Of a DNA stretch of 64,000 nucleotides, positions 48,321 to 56,801 are shown one piece after another. A program made the position numbers and the translations under genes. The notes beneath the pieces are model-generated. The model did not search any database. It had not been told where the DNA came from and saw only the letters and a list, made by a program, of their open reading frames with translations. Source of the DNA: Streptomyces althioticus. Lineage in GTDB: Bacteria > Actinomycetota > Actinomycetes > Streptomycetales > Streptomycetaceae. Within the stretch, counting starts at the first letter, position 1; every line of letters starts with the position of its first letter. Location of the stretch: NCBI GenBank assembly GCA_014649355.1, contig BMSW01000012.1, forward strand, positions 62,001-126,000, read 5' to 3'.

Positions 48321-48685
48321 CCCACGACCTCACCGGCCGGCTCGTCGTCCCCCTCGACCTGGACGGGGTGACCGACAAGGCGGGCCTGATGGACCGCTGC
48401 GCCCGCGCGCTCGCGCTGCCCGACTGGTTCGGCCGCAACTGGGACGCCCTCGTCGACTCCCTCTCCGACCGCACCGTGTGGCCCGAGGGCGCGGACGGAC
48501 GCGGCCTGCTGCTCGTCGTCCGCGGCTGGCGGGCCTACGCCGAGGCCCGCCCCCAGGAGTGGGCGACCGCCCAGGAGGTGTTCGCCGAGGCGGTCGGACG
48601 CGACCCCGCGCTCACCGTGGCGCTCGCCGTTGGAGGATCCGCCGAGCACCTTCCCGACCAGGCTGGACGATCCGACCGGGACTGA
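48317..48685 (+). CDS. Barstar-like ribonuclease inhibitor
   Basis: The protein has 122 residues, is acidic and has no signal peptide. It resembles the barstar fold: 'VPLDLDGVTDKAGLMDRCARALALPDWFGRNWDALVDSLSD' holds the first two helices and the loop that plugs the nuclease active site, and 'LLLVVRGWRAYAE' follows. It starts inside the ribonuclease stop (ATGA), so the two are translated together; it presumably neutralises the nuclease before export. Whether it binds this nuclease is inferred from position and family. Confidence 0.88.
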   Translation: MTHDLTGRLVVPLDLDGVTDKAGLMDRCARALALPDWFGRNWDALVDSLSDRTVWPEGADGRGLLLVVRGWRAYAEARPQEWATAQEVFAEAVGRDPALTVALAVGGSAEHLPDQAGRSDRD

Positions 48686-48777
48686 CATTCCGGTCGCCGT
48701 GGGAGAATGAAGTACGTGCTCTTCCCCCTGGCTGACCTGTCCGGGGGCCACCTCTGATCGACTGGGATGTGCAGCAC

Positions 48778-50220
48778 GTGCGTTTCCTCAACGACATCCA
48801 GCCCCCGTACGACCTGACGTACGACGACGTCTTCATGGTGCCGAGCCGCTCCGCGGTCGGCTCGCGGCAGGGTGTGGACCTCAGCTCGCCCGACGGCACG
48901 GGCACCACGATCCCGCTCGTCGTCGCCAACATGACCGCGATCGCCGGCCGCCGCATGGCCGAGACGGTCGCCCGGCGCGGCGGACTGGTGGTCATACCGC
49001 AGGACATCCCGATCGAGGTCGTCGCCGAGGTCGTCTCCTGGGTGAAGTCCCGCCACCTGGTGCTGGACACGCCGATCGTGCTGGCCCCGCACCAGACCGT
49101 CGCCGACGCGCTGTCCCTGATGCCCAAGCGGGCACACAACGCGGGCGTGGTCGTCGACGAGGAGCGCCGTCCGGTCGGCGTGGTCACCGACGCCGACCTG
49201 ACCGGCGTGGACCGTTTCACCCAGCTCGACGAGGTCATGTCCAAGGACCTGCTCCTCCTCGACGCCGGCATGGACCCGCGCGAGGCCTTCAACACGCTCG
49301 ACGGCGCCAACCGCCGCTACGCGCCCGCCGTGGACGCCGAGGGCCGCCTGGCCGGCATCCTGACCCGCAAGGGCGCCCTGCGCGCCACCCTGTACACGCC
49401 CGCGACGGACGCGCAGGGACGCCTGCGCATCGCCGCCGCCGTCGGCATCAACGGCGACGTGGCCGGCAAGGCCAAGCAGCTCCTCGAGGCGGGCGTCGAC
49501 ACCCTCGTGATCGACACCGCGCACGGCCACCAGGAGTCGATGATCAACGCCGTCCGGCTGGTGCGCGGGCTCGACCCGCAGGTGCCGGTGGTGGCCGGCA
49601 ACATCGTCTCCGCAGAGGGCGTCCGCGACCTGATCGAGGCCGGCGCGGACATCGTCAAGGTCGGAGTCGGCCCCGGCGCCATGTGCACCACCCGCATGAT
49701 GACCGGCGTCGGCCGGCCGCAGTTCTCCGCCGTGCTGGAGTGCGCCGCCGAGGCGAAGAAGTACGGCAAGCACGTGTGGGCCGACGGCGGCGTCCGTCAC
49801 CCGCGCGACGTGGCCATGGCCCTCGCGGCCGGCGCGTCCAACGTGATGATCGGCTCGTGGTTCGCCGGCACCTACGAGTCCCCGGGCGACCTCCAGCACG
49901 ACGCGAACGGCCGCCCCTACAAGGAGTCCTTCGGCATGGCCTCCGCCCGCGCCGTGCGCAACCGCACCTCCGAGGAGTCCGCCTACGACCGCGCCCGCAA
50001 GGCGCTGTTCGAGGAGGGCATCTCCACCTCCCGCATGTTCCTCGACCCGGAGCGCCCGGGCGTCGAGGACCTGATCGACTCGGTCATCGCGGGCGTCCGC
50101 TCCTCCTGCACCTACGCGGGCGCCGCCTCGCTGGAGGAGTTCGCCGAGAAGGCCGTCGTCGGCGTCCAGAGCGCGGCCGGCTACGCCGAGGGCAAGCCGC
50201 TGCACGCCAGCTGGAGCTGA
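48778..50220 (+). CDS. guaB1: GuaB1-type IMPDH/GMP reductase family protein
   Basis: The protein has 480 residues. An IMPDH-type TIM barrel ('YDLTYDDVFMVPSRS', 'VVANMTAI') is interrupted by two CBS domains (about 90-200). The catalytic Cys is in 'KVGVGPGAMCTTRMMTG', followed by 'HVWADGGVRHPRDVAMALAAGA'. In mycobacteria the GuaB1 protein is a GMP reductase, not an IMP dehydrogenase, so salvage of guanine nucleotides is the likelier role. GTG 48778 lies ten bases after GGGA; GTG 48769 is possible. Confidence 0.9.
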   Translation: MRFLNDIQPPYDLTYDDVFMVPSRSAVGSRQGVDLSSPDGTGTTIPLVVANMTAIAGRRMAETVARRGGLVVIPQDIPIEVVAEVVSWVKSRHLVLDTPIVLAPHQTVADALSLMPKRAHNAGVVVDEERRPVGVVTDADLTGVDRFTQLDEVMSKDLLLLDAGMDPREAFNTLDGANRRYAPAVDAEGRLAGILTRKGALRATLYTPATDAQGRLRIAAAVGINGDVAGKAKQLLEAGVDTLVIDTAHGHQESMINAVRLVRGLDPQVPVVAGNIVSAEGVRDLIEAGADIVKVGVGPGAMCTTRMMTGVGRPQFSAVLECAAEAKKYGKHVWADGGVRHPRDVAMALAAGASNVMIGSWFAGTYESPGDLQHDANGRPYKESFGMASARAVRNRTSEESAYDRARKALFEEGISTSRMFLDPERPGVEDLIDSVIAGVRSSCTYAGAASLEEFAEKAVVGVQSAAGYAEGKPLHASWS

Positions 50221-50227
50221 TCCACCC

Positions 50228-50283
50228 GGTGAGGCGGGTGTGGAACGGCCCACACGGCCGGCGCAACGAACACCCGCCTCACC
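50228..50283 (+). terminator. Long inverted repeat after guaB1
   Basis: Arms 50228-50241 and 50270-50283 (GGTGAGGCGGGTGT and its complement) are perfect over 14 bases with a 28-base loop that has its own GGCC-rich pairs. It lies seven bases after the guaB1 stop and probably ends its transcription. Confidence 0.65.
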
Positions 50284-50292
50284 TCGGGGAAC

Positions 50293-50340
50293 GCAATGAT
50301 CTTGCGGTGGTGCGCAAGGTTGCTGCATTTCAGCAGCAAC
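50293..50340. promoter_or_regulatory. Phased GCAA/TTGC boxes, candidate Lrp-type operator
   Basis: GCAA occurs at 50293, 50314 and 50336 (spacings 21 and 22) and TTGC at 50302 and 50320. The last part is a perfect repeat GTTGCTGC-ATTTCA-GCAGCAAC (50319-50340). Two-turn phasing suits a wrapped Lrp/AsnC octamer. It lies 126 bases before the permease start; the Lrp-type gene is downstream. Confidence 0.55.
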
Positions 50341-50465
50341 GAAGAACTTCGTAGTGTTACCCGCTGTACGTGTGTGGCGGGGACCCCGCTCGACGGGTCC
50401 CGGCTGTCGCGGGGCGCCGTCCGGTCCCGGCCGCGGAAGACCGGCAGCGATCAAGGAGTCCCCGC

Positions 50466-51944
50466 GTGCTCGACCATGGCGCACCCCCGCACAACGGCGG
50501 TCCCTCCGCCCCGCACTCCCGGGGCGCGGTCATGCGCCTGATGCGCCGCAAGCCGGTGGAACGCCTGGTCGCCGAGGGTGGCCAGGGCGAGGGCGGCACC
50601 CTGCGCCGCTCCCTCGGGCTGTGGCAGCTGACCATGATCAGCATCGGCGCCACGCTCGGCACCGGCATCTTCGTCGTCCTCGGCGAGGCCGTCCCCAAGG
50701 CCGGTCCCGCGGTCACGCTGTCCTTCGTCATCGCCGGTCTGACGGCCCTCTTCTCCGCCCTGTCCTACGCGGAACTGGCCGGCACGATCCCCGTCTCCGG
50801 CTCCTCCTACTCGTATGCGTACGCAACGATGGGCGAACTGATCGCCTGGGTCTGCGGCTGGTGCCTGATGCTGGAGTACGGCGTCTCGGTCGCCGCCGTC
50901 GCCGTCGGCTGGGGCGAGTACCTCAACGAACTCCTCGACGGCACCATCGGCGTCACCCTGCCCGCCGCACTGTCCGCCCCGCCCGGCGACGGCGGCGTCT
51001 TCAACGCCCCGGCACTGATCGTCGTCATGCTGGCCATGGCGTTCCTGCTCGGCGGCGCCCGCGAGTCCGCCCGCGCCAACACCGTCATGGTCCTCGTCAA
51101 GATCGGCGCACTGGTGCTGTTCTGTGCCATCGGCGTCCAGGGCTTCCGCTCCGGCAACTACGAGAACTTCATGCCGCTCGGCATGGCCGGCGTCAGCGCC
51201 GCCGGAGCCACCCTGTTCTTCTCGTACATCGGCTTCGACGCCGCCTCCACCGCCGGTGAGGAGGCCAAGAACGCCCAGCGCGACCTGCCCCGCGCGATCC
51301 TGCTGTCCCTCGCCATCATCACCGCGCTGTACGTCCTCGTCGCCGCCGTCGCCGTGGGCGCCAAGCCGTGGCGGCAGTTCACCGACTCGGAGGCCACCCT
51401 CGCCCAGATCATGCGCGAGGTCACCGGCCAGAGCTTCTGGGGCACCCTGCTGGCGTTCTGCGCGGTCATCGCCATCGCGAGCGTCGTCCTCACCGTCCTC
51501 TACGGCCAGACCCGCATCCTGTTCGCCATGTCCCGCGACGGCCTGGTGCCCAAGGTGTTCGCCCGGGTCAGCCCGCGCACCGGCACGCCCCGCGCCAACA
51601 CCGTGATCGTCTCACTGTTCTGCGGAGTCCTCGCCGCCGCCGTCCCGCTCGGCCAGCTCGCCGACGCCACCAGCATCGGCACCCTCTTCGCCTTCGCCCT
51701 GGTCAACGTCGCCGTCGTCGTGCTGCGCCGCAGCCGCCCCGACATGCCGCGCACCTTCCGCGTGCCGCTGTCCCCGCTGCTGCCCGCCGTCGGCTTCGGC
51801 TTCTGCCTGTGGATGATGGGCAGCCTGTCCACCGTCACCTGGGTCGTCTTCGGTGTCTGGATGGCCGTCGGGCTCGTGTTCTACTTCCTCTACGGCTACC
51901 GCCGCTCCCGGCTCGCCGCCCCCGCCCCGTCAGAAGCGAAGTGA
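50466..51944 (+). CDS. APC-family amino-acid permease
   Basis: The protein has 492 residues with about 12 membrane helices. 'LTMISIGATLGTGIFVVLGEA' in helix 1, 'FFSYIGFDAASTAGEEAKNAQRDLPRAI' and the paired helices are typical of amino-acid permeases, closest in pattern to the cationic amino-acid transporter group. GTG 50466 is chosen because AAGGAG lies seven bases upstream; ATG 50532 is possible. It is followed after ten bases by an Lrp-type regulator, so the two are probably one operon. The substrate is not certain; lysine is a reasonable guess given the downstream davAB pair. Confidence 0.9.
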   Translation: MLDHGAPPHNGGPSAPHSRGAVMRLMRRKPVERLVAEGGQGEGGTLRRSLGLWQLTMISIGATLGTGIFVVLGEAVPKAGPAVTLSFVIAGLTALFSALSYAELAGTIPVSGSSYSYAYATMGELIAWVCGWCLMLEYGVSVAAVAVGWGEYLNELLDGTIGVTLPAALSAPPGDGGVFNAPALIVVMLAMAFLLGGARESARANTVMVLVKIGALVLFCAIGVQGFRSGNYENFMPLGMAGVSAAGATLFFSYIGFDAASTAGEEAKNAQRDLPRAILLSLAIITALYVLVAAVAVGAKPWRQFTDSEATLAQIMREVTGQSFWGTLLAFCAVIAIASVVLTVLYGQTRILFAMSRDGLVPKVFARVSPRTGTPRANTVIVSLFCGVLAAAVPLGQLADATSIGTLFAFALVNVAVVVLRRSRPDMPRTFRVPLSPLLPAVGFGFCLWMMGSLSTVTWVVFGVWMAVGLVFYFLYGYRRSRLAAPAPSEAK

Positions 51945-51954
51945 ACCACCCGCA

Positions 51955-52407
51955 GTGCTGAACGATCTCGACGAACGCATCGTGCACGCCCTCGCCGAGG
52001 ACGCCCGCCGCTCCTACGCGGACATCGGCCAGCTCGTCGGCCTCTCCGCGCCCGCCGTCAAACGGCGCGTGGACCGGCTGCGCGCCACCGGGGCCATCAC
52101 CGGCTTCACCGTGCGGGTGGACCCTGCCGCCCTCGGCTGGGAGACGGAGGGGTTCGTCGAGATCTACTGCCGCAGCAACACCTCCCCGGAGACCATCCAG
52201 CGGGGCCTGGAGCGGTACCAGGAGGTCGTCGCCGCCTCCACCGTCACCGGGGACGCGGACGCGGTCGCCCAGGTCTTCGCCTCCGACATGCGCCACTTCG
52301 AACGGGTGCTGGAGCGGATCGCCGGCGAGCCCTTCGTCGAGCGCACCAAGTCCGTGCTGGTGCTGTCCCCGCTGCTGCGGCGGTTCTCGTCCGGCTCGCC
52401 GACCTAG
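51955..52407 (+). CDS. Lrp/AsnC-family transcriptional regulator
   Basis: The protein has 150 residues. An N-terminal helix-turn-helix ('LDERIVHALAEDARRSYADIGQLVGLSAPAVKRRVDRL', 1-45) is followed by a ligand-binding domain of about 80 residues ('GFVEIYCRSNTSPETIQRGL', 'ASTVTGDADAVAQVF'). Proteins of this type bind amino acids and change oligomeric state. It is in an operon with the permease, whose promoter region holds phased GCAA boxes, so self-regulation and regulation of amino-acid uptake are likely. The start is GTG 51955; the Shine-Dalgarno is weak. Confidence 0.9.
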   Translation: MLNDLDERIVHALAEDARRSYADIGQLVGLSAPAVKRRVDRLRATGAITGFTVRVDPAALGWETEGFVEIYCRSNTSPETIQRGLERYQEVVAASTVTGDADAVAQVFASDMRHFERVLERIAGEPFVERTKSVLVLSPLLRRFSSGSPT

Positions 52408-52431
52408 GTCGTGACGCCGGTTCCTCCACGC

Positions 52432-52461
52432 GGACGGCCCACCTTTTCCGGCGGGCCGTCC
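52432..52461 (+). terminator. Hairpin after the Lrp-type gene
   Basis: A 9-bp stem GGACGGCCC/GGGCCGTCC with a T-containing loop lies 25 bases after the stop. Its right arm is the start of a 19-base tandem repeat (52453-52471 and 52474-52492). Confidence 0.6.
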
Positions 52462-52492
52462 CCGCGTGAGGCCGGGCCGTCCCCGCGTGAGG
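52453..52492 (+). repeat. Tandem 19-base direct repeat
   Basis: GGGCCGTCCCCGCGTGAGG occurs twice, 21 bases apart, just before the promoter of the Pro-rich gene. It probably arose by local duplication. Confidence 0.7.
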
Positions 52493-52507
52493 GTCACCGA
52501 ACCGGCG

Positions 52508-52513
52508 TAATCT
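52508..52513 (+). promoter_or_regulatory. -10 box of a probably leaderless promoter (TAATCT)
   Basis: TAATCT ends seven bases before the ATG at 52521 with no Shine-Dalgarno between them. Confidence 0.45.
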
Positions 52514-52520
52514 GGGGCAT

Positions 52521-53213
52521 ATGCGGCAGCCCTCCGATTCCGGTGCGGTGACCGGTGAGCCCGAGGGGCCGGACCCGGTTTTCGTCGACGCCTCCGGCCG
52601 GCGGGCCCGGCTGCTGCGACGGGCCGGATACGGGGCCGCGGGACTGGCGGCCGGCTATCTGGGCGTCCTCGCGCTGAGCCTGATGGGGGCGACCCCGTTC
52701 GCCCCGGAGGCCCTGCTGCCGCCCCTGCCCGGCGAGTCCTCACCGACCGCCCCGCAGCGCCAGGACGCCGAGGGGGACGCCCGGCCGTCCGAGGAGGGCG
52801 GGGCCAGGGTGGGGCCGGGTACGCCCCTCATCCCGCTCGTCGTCGGCGCGGACCCGGCGGGTTCCCTGCTGCAGCCGCCCGGCGCCGAGCCCGGCAGTGT
52901 CGCCGGGGTGCCGGTGGAGCCGCCCGACGCGGGGGGCGTCGAGGTCACGGACGGCTCGACGCCCCCCGAGGAGCCCGGCACCGAGGAGCCCGGTGCGCCC
53001 GAGGAACCGCAGGAGCCGGGTGCCGGTGAGCCGTCCGCGCCCGGAGACGGCGGTGACTCCGAGGCGCCGCCGCCCGGCACCGACGAGCCGTCCGGGCCCG
53101 GTACGGACGCCCCGCCCGAACCGCCCGGGACACCTCAGCCCACGCCCGAGGCGCCGTCCGAGAACCCCGGCGCCTCCCCGCCCGACGACCCGCCGGCCGC
53201 CGGGACCCCCTGA
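52521..53213 (+). CDS. Pro/Glu-rich single-pass membrane protein
   Basis: The protein has 230 residues. One membrane helix lies near residues 36-55 ('YGAAGLAAGYLGVLALSLMGA'), followed by an acidic, Pro/Gly/Glu/Ser-rich region of about 150 residues with no predicted fold. It resembles a spacer that spans the cell wall, and I do not recognise a family. Its stop overlaps the start of the NodB/GT2 fusion (TGATG). The coupling suggests both act in the same process, possibly surface-glycan synthesis. Confidence 0.78.
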   Translation: MRQPSDSGAVTGEPEGPDPVFVDASGRRARLLRRAGYGAAGLAAGYLGVLALSLMGATPFAPEALLPPLPGESSPTAPQRQDAEGDARPSEEGGARVGPGTPLIPLVVGADPAGSLLQPPGAEPGSVAGVPVEPPDAGGVEVTDGSTPPEEPGTEEPGAPEEPQEPGAGEPSAPGDGGDSEAPPPGTDEPSGPGTDAPPEPPGTPQPTPEAPSENPGASPPDDPPAAGTP

Positions 53214-55393
53214 TGCGGGGGCGACCGCGCCGCCCGGCCCCTCCGCCGCCCGCGACGCCGGCGCCGCGGCGGCGCTGGTTCCGCGTCGTGGTCCCGCTGG
53301 TCCTGCTTGCCTTCGTCGTGTCCGTCCTCGCCGTCGAGGGATACACCTCCCGCGGCTTCGCCGGGGACCAGGAGGGCCGCGGGGAGCGGGCCGGAGGGAG
53401 CGGAGCGGGCGTGCCCCCGGAGGTCGCGGGCGGAGGCCCGGTCGTCGACGCGGGCCACGATCCTCCGCGCACCTACCGCGCCCCGCCCAGGACGGTCGTC
53501 CTGACCTTCGACGACGGACCCGACCCCGTGTGGACGCCCCGGATCCGCGAGGTCCTCGACCGCAACGACGTGCCCGGCACCTTCTTCGTCACCGGACGGC
53601 AGACCGCCCGCCACCCCGACCTCGTCCGGGACCTGATCCGCTCGGGACACGAGATCGGGGTGCACACCTTCTCCCACCCCGACCTGGCCACGCAGTCCGA
53701 GGACACGGTCGACCGGGAGCTGGCGTTCACCCAGCTCGCCCTTGCCGGGGCCGCCGGCGTCCACAGCTCGCTCCTGCGGATGCCGTACTCCTCGACCACC
53801 GGCGCCCTGGACGGCCCCTCCTGGACCGTCGCACGGCACCTCGGCGGGAAGGGGTATGTCCTGGCCTTCGTCGACCAGGACACCCGCGACTGGAGCCGGC
53901 CCGGCGCCCGTGCCATCGCCGACGCGGCCGTCCCCGAGGCGCCCGGCCGGGGCACGATCGTGCTGCTCCACGACTCCGGAGGCGACCGCTCGCAGACCGT
54001 GCGGGCGCTGGAGACGCTGGTACCGCGGCTCAAGGCCGACGGCTACCGCTTCTCCACGGTCGCCGAGCTGGTGGGCGTCGAACGCCTCACGGGCGGAGTC
54101 GACACCGCCGAGCGGTGGCGGGGGTGGGTGTTCGTGACCGCCGTGACCGTGTCGGGCACGACGGTGTCCGTGCTGGGCGCGCTGCTGCTGGTCGTCGGGG
54201 GGCTGGTGCTCGCGCGGTGCGTGCTGATGCTCGGGCTGGCCCACCGTCACGCGCGGCTCGCACGCCGGCGTCCGCGGGCCGGTCCCGGACCGCCCGTCAC
54301 CGGGCCGGTCAGCGTGGTCGTGCCCGCGTACAACGAGGTCGTGTGCATCGGCAAGACGCTGCGGTCGCTGGTCGCGAGCGACCAGCCGGTGGAGATCGTC
54401 GTCGTGGACGACGGCTCCGACGACGGGACCGCCGACGCCGCCGAGGCACTGGGGCTGCCCGGGGTGACCGTGGTGCGCACGCCCAACCGGGGCAAGGCCG
54501 CCGCGCTGAACACCGGGGTGCTGCGCGCCTCGCACGAGATCGTGGTGATGCTCGACGCGGACACCGTCTTCGAGCCCTCGACCGTCCGCCGCCTCGTCGA
54601 GCCGTTCGCCGACCCCTCCGTCGGCGCCACCGCGGGCAACGCCAAGGTCGGCAACCGGCACGGCATGCTCGGCCGCTGGCAGCACATCGAGTACGTCATG
54701 GGCTTCAACCTCGACCGGCGCATGTACGACCTGCTGCGCTGCATGCCGACCGTGCCAGGGGCCGTCGGCGCCTTCCGCGTCACCGCCCTGCGCAGGGCCG
54801 GGATGATGAGCGGGGACACCCTCGCCGAGGACACCGACATCACCATGGCCCTGCACCGGGCCGGGTGGGACGTCCGGTACGCCGAGCACGCCGTCGCCTG
54901 GACCGAGGCCCCGGGGTCGCTGCGGCAACTGTGGCGCCAGCGGTACCGGTGGAGCTACGGCACCATGCAGGCCGCGTGGAAGCACCGGCACGCGCTCGTC
55001 GAGCGGGGCCACGCCGGACGGTTCGGGCGGGTCGGGCTGCCGCTGCTGGCGGTGTTCCAAATCCTCACGCCGCTGCTCGCCCCGCTGATCGACCTGCTGA
55101 CCCTGTACGGGCTGGTGTTCGGCGACCCGCTCCTCACCGCGCTGGCCTGGCTGGGGGTGCTGGCCGTGCAGGGCGTGTGCGCCGCGTACGCCTTCCGGCT
55201 CGACGGGGAGCCGTTGCGGCCGCTGTGGGCGCTGCCGGTGCAGCAGGTCGTGTACCGGCAGGTGATGTACCTGGTGCTGGTGCAGGCCTGTCTCACCGCG
55301 CTCAGCGGGTATCGGCTGCCGTGGCAGCGGATGAAGCGGAAGGGGAATGTGGTGGTGCCGCCGAGGGGCGGAGGACTACCCTCGGGAGTATGA
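53213..55393 (+). CDS. Bifunctional polysaccharide deacetylase / family 2 glycosyltransferase
   Basis: The protein has 726 residues: an N-terminal membrane helix (about 25-45), a NodB deacetylase domain at about 95-290 ('LTFDDGPDP', 'GVHTFSHPDL', 'RMPYSS') and a second membrane helix near 310-335. A GT2 synthase domain spans about 360-600 ('VVVPAYNE', 'VVVDDGSDDGT', 'MLDADT', 'AEDTDIT', 'QRYRW'), followed by C-terminal membrane helices. The layout matches MatB, which makes a poly-N-acetylglucosamine-like polymer in Streptomyces. The QRYRW motif fits a processive synthase. The Pro-rich gene upstream is coupled to it. Confidence 0.88.
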   Translation: MRGRPRRPAPPPPATPAPRRRWFRVVVPLVLLAFVVSVLAVEGYTSRGFAGDQEGRGERAGGSGAGVPPEVAGGGPVVDAGHDPPRTYRAPPRTVVLTFDDGPDPVWTPRIREVLDRNDVPGTFFVTGRQTARHPDLVRDLIRSGHEIGVHTFSHPDLATQSEDTVDRELAFTQLALAGAAGVHSSLLRMPYSSTTGALDGPSWTVARHLGGKGYVLAFVDQDTRDWSRPGARAIADAAVPEAPGRGTIVLLHDSGGDRSQTVRALETLVPRLKADGYRFSTVAELVGVERLTGGVDTAERWRGWVFVTAVTVSGTTVSVLGALLLVVGGLVLARCVLMLGLAHRHARLARRRPRAGPGPPVTGPVSVVVPAYNEVVCIGKTLRSLVASDQPVEIVVVDDGSDDGTADAAEALGLPGVTVVRTPNRGKAAALNTGVLRASHEIVVMLDADTVFEPSTVRRLVEPFADPSVGATAGNAKVGNRHGMLGRWQHIEYVMGFNLDRRMYDLLRCMPTVPGAVGAFRVTALRRAGMMSGDTLAEDTDITMALHRAGWDVRYAEHAVAWTEAPGSLRQLWRQRYRWSYGTMQAAWKHRHALVERGHAGRFGRVGLPLLAVFQILTPLLAPLIDLLTLYGLVFGDPLLTALAWLGVLAVQGVCAAYAFRLDGEPLRPLWALPVQQVVYRQVMYLVLVQACLTALSGYRLPWQRMKRKGNVVVPPRGGGLPSGV

Positions 55394-55423
55394 CCTGGCG
55401 ACATTGATGCAGCCGTAGTGCCT

Positions 55424-55441
55424 CCCGAGGGCCGCCTCGGG
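55424..55441 (+). terminator. Small hairpin after the NodB/GT2 gene
   Basis: CCCGAGG (55424-55430) and CCTCGGG (55435-55441) form a 7-bp stem with a GCCG loop, 31 bases after the stop. Confidence 0.45.
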
Positions 55442-55493
55442 CGCCGTTCGACCTCAGCGTCCGGTGTCCGAACCGCCCTTACGGGAAGGCCTC

Positions 55494-56702
55494 ATGACTC
55501 TCACGCCCACGCGTGCCGTCGACGTGCGCGTGCGTCGGCTCACGACCACGCTGTACGGCTACTCGTTCCTCGAAGAATTCGTCCTGCTGTACCCGGTGTA
55601 CGCGCTGCTGTTCAGCGACGCCGGGCTGTCCGTGTGGCAGATCTCGTCCCTGTTCGCCCTGTGGTCGGTGACGGCCGTGGTGCTGGAGGTTCCGTCCGGG
55701 GCGTGGGCCGACGCGGTGTCGCGTCGGCTGCTGCTGGTCATCGGCCCCCTGCTGACGGGCGCCGGGTTCGCGCTGTGGGTGCTCGTGCCGTCGTACGCCG
55801 CGTTCGCGGCGGGGTTCGTGCTGTGGGGGACCGGCGGGGCGCTGTGCTCCGGTGCGCTGGAGGCCCTCGTCTACGACGAACTGGAGCGCGGCGGGGCCTC
55901 GGGCCGGTACGCGCGCGTGCTGGGGCGGGCGCGGGCGGCGGGGCTCGTTGCCGTGATGGCGGCGATGGGGCTGGCCGGGCCCGTGCTGGCGTGGGGCGGG
56001 CATGCGGCCGTGGGGGCGGCGAGTGTGCTGGTGTGCCTGCTGACCTCGGTGACCGCGCTGAGGTTCCCCGAGCACGAGGTGGCGCCGGCCGAGGAGCGTC
56101 AGGGCTGGGGCGTCGCGCTGCGGGCCGGTCTGGGTGAGGCCCGTCGGGACCGGTCCGTGCGGGGTGCGCTGCTGCTGGTGCCTGGGGTCGCGGCGGTGTG
56201 GGGGGCGCTGGACGAGTACACGCCGCTGCTGGTGCGGGAGGCGGGGGCCGCGGATGTGGCCGTGCCGTGGGTGCTGCTGGTGATCTGGGGCGGGGCCACG
56301 GCGGGGAGCCTGCTGGCGGGGGAGGGGGAGCGGTTCGGTACGGGCGGGCTCGCTCTGCTGCTGGGCGGGGGCGGCGTCGCTCTGGCGGTGGGCGCCGTCA
56401 CCGGGACGGTGGCGGGACTTCTGCTGGTCGCCGTGGCGTTCGGTGCCTTCCAGACGGCGACGGTGCTGGCGGAGGCGCGTCTCCAGCACCGGATCGAGTC
56501 GACGGGGCGGGCGACGCTGACGTCGGTGGCGGGGCTGGGCACGGAGGTCGTGACGCTGACGGTGTTCGCGGGGTACGCGGTGGTCGCGTCGGGACACGGG
56601 CACGGTGCGGCGTTCGCGGTGTCGGCGGTGCCGTACGTGGTGCTGGCGGTGGGGGTGGGCGTGGTGTCGCGGAGGGGGCGGCGGGTGGGGGGTGAGGTGT
56701 GA
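55494..56702 (+). CDS. MFS transporter
   Basis: The protein has 402 residues with about 12 membrane helices. The conserved MFS loop is seen in 'GAWADAVSRRLLLVIGPLLTGAG'. Few charged residues lie in the first helix ('YSFLEEFVLLYPVYALL'). The substrate cannot be assigned. ATG 55494 follows GGGAAGG; the frame opens 30 bases earlier. It lies between the surface-glycan genes and the convergent HxlR regulator. Confidence 0.85.
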   Translation: MTLTPTRAVDVRVRRLTTTLYGYSFLEEFVLLYPVYALLFSDAGLSVWQISSLFALWSVTAVVLEVPSGAWADAVSRRLLLVIGPLLTGAGFALWVLVPSYAAFAAGFVLWGTGGALCSGALEALVYDELERGGASGRYARVLGRARAAGLVAVMAAMGLAGPVLAWGGHAAVGAASVLVCLLTSVTALRFPEHEVAPAEERQGWGVALRAGLGEARRDRSVRGALLLVPGVAAVWGALDEYTPLLVREAGAADVAVPWVLLVIWGGATAGSLLAGEGERFGTGGLALLLGGGGVALAVGAVTGTVAGLLLVAVAFGAFQTATVLAEARLQHRIESTGRATLTSVAGLGTEVVTLTVFAGYAVVASGHGHGAAFAVSAVPYVVLAVGVGVVSRRGRRVGGEV

Positions 56703-56801
56703 CGCCTGCGGCGTCGGGTTCCGCGCGGACGCGCCGGCCGCTGCGGGCGACCACCCCCGCCCCGCCCCTCCCCGCCGCGGGCGGCCGACGGGCGGCGGTC
56801 G

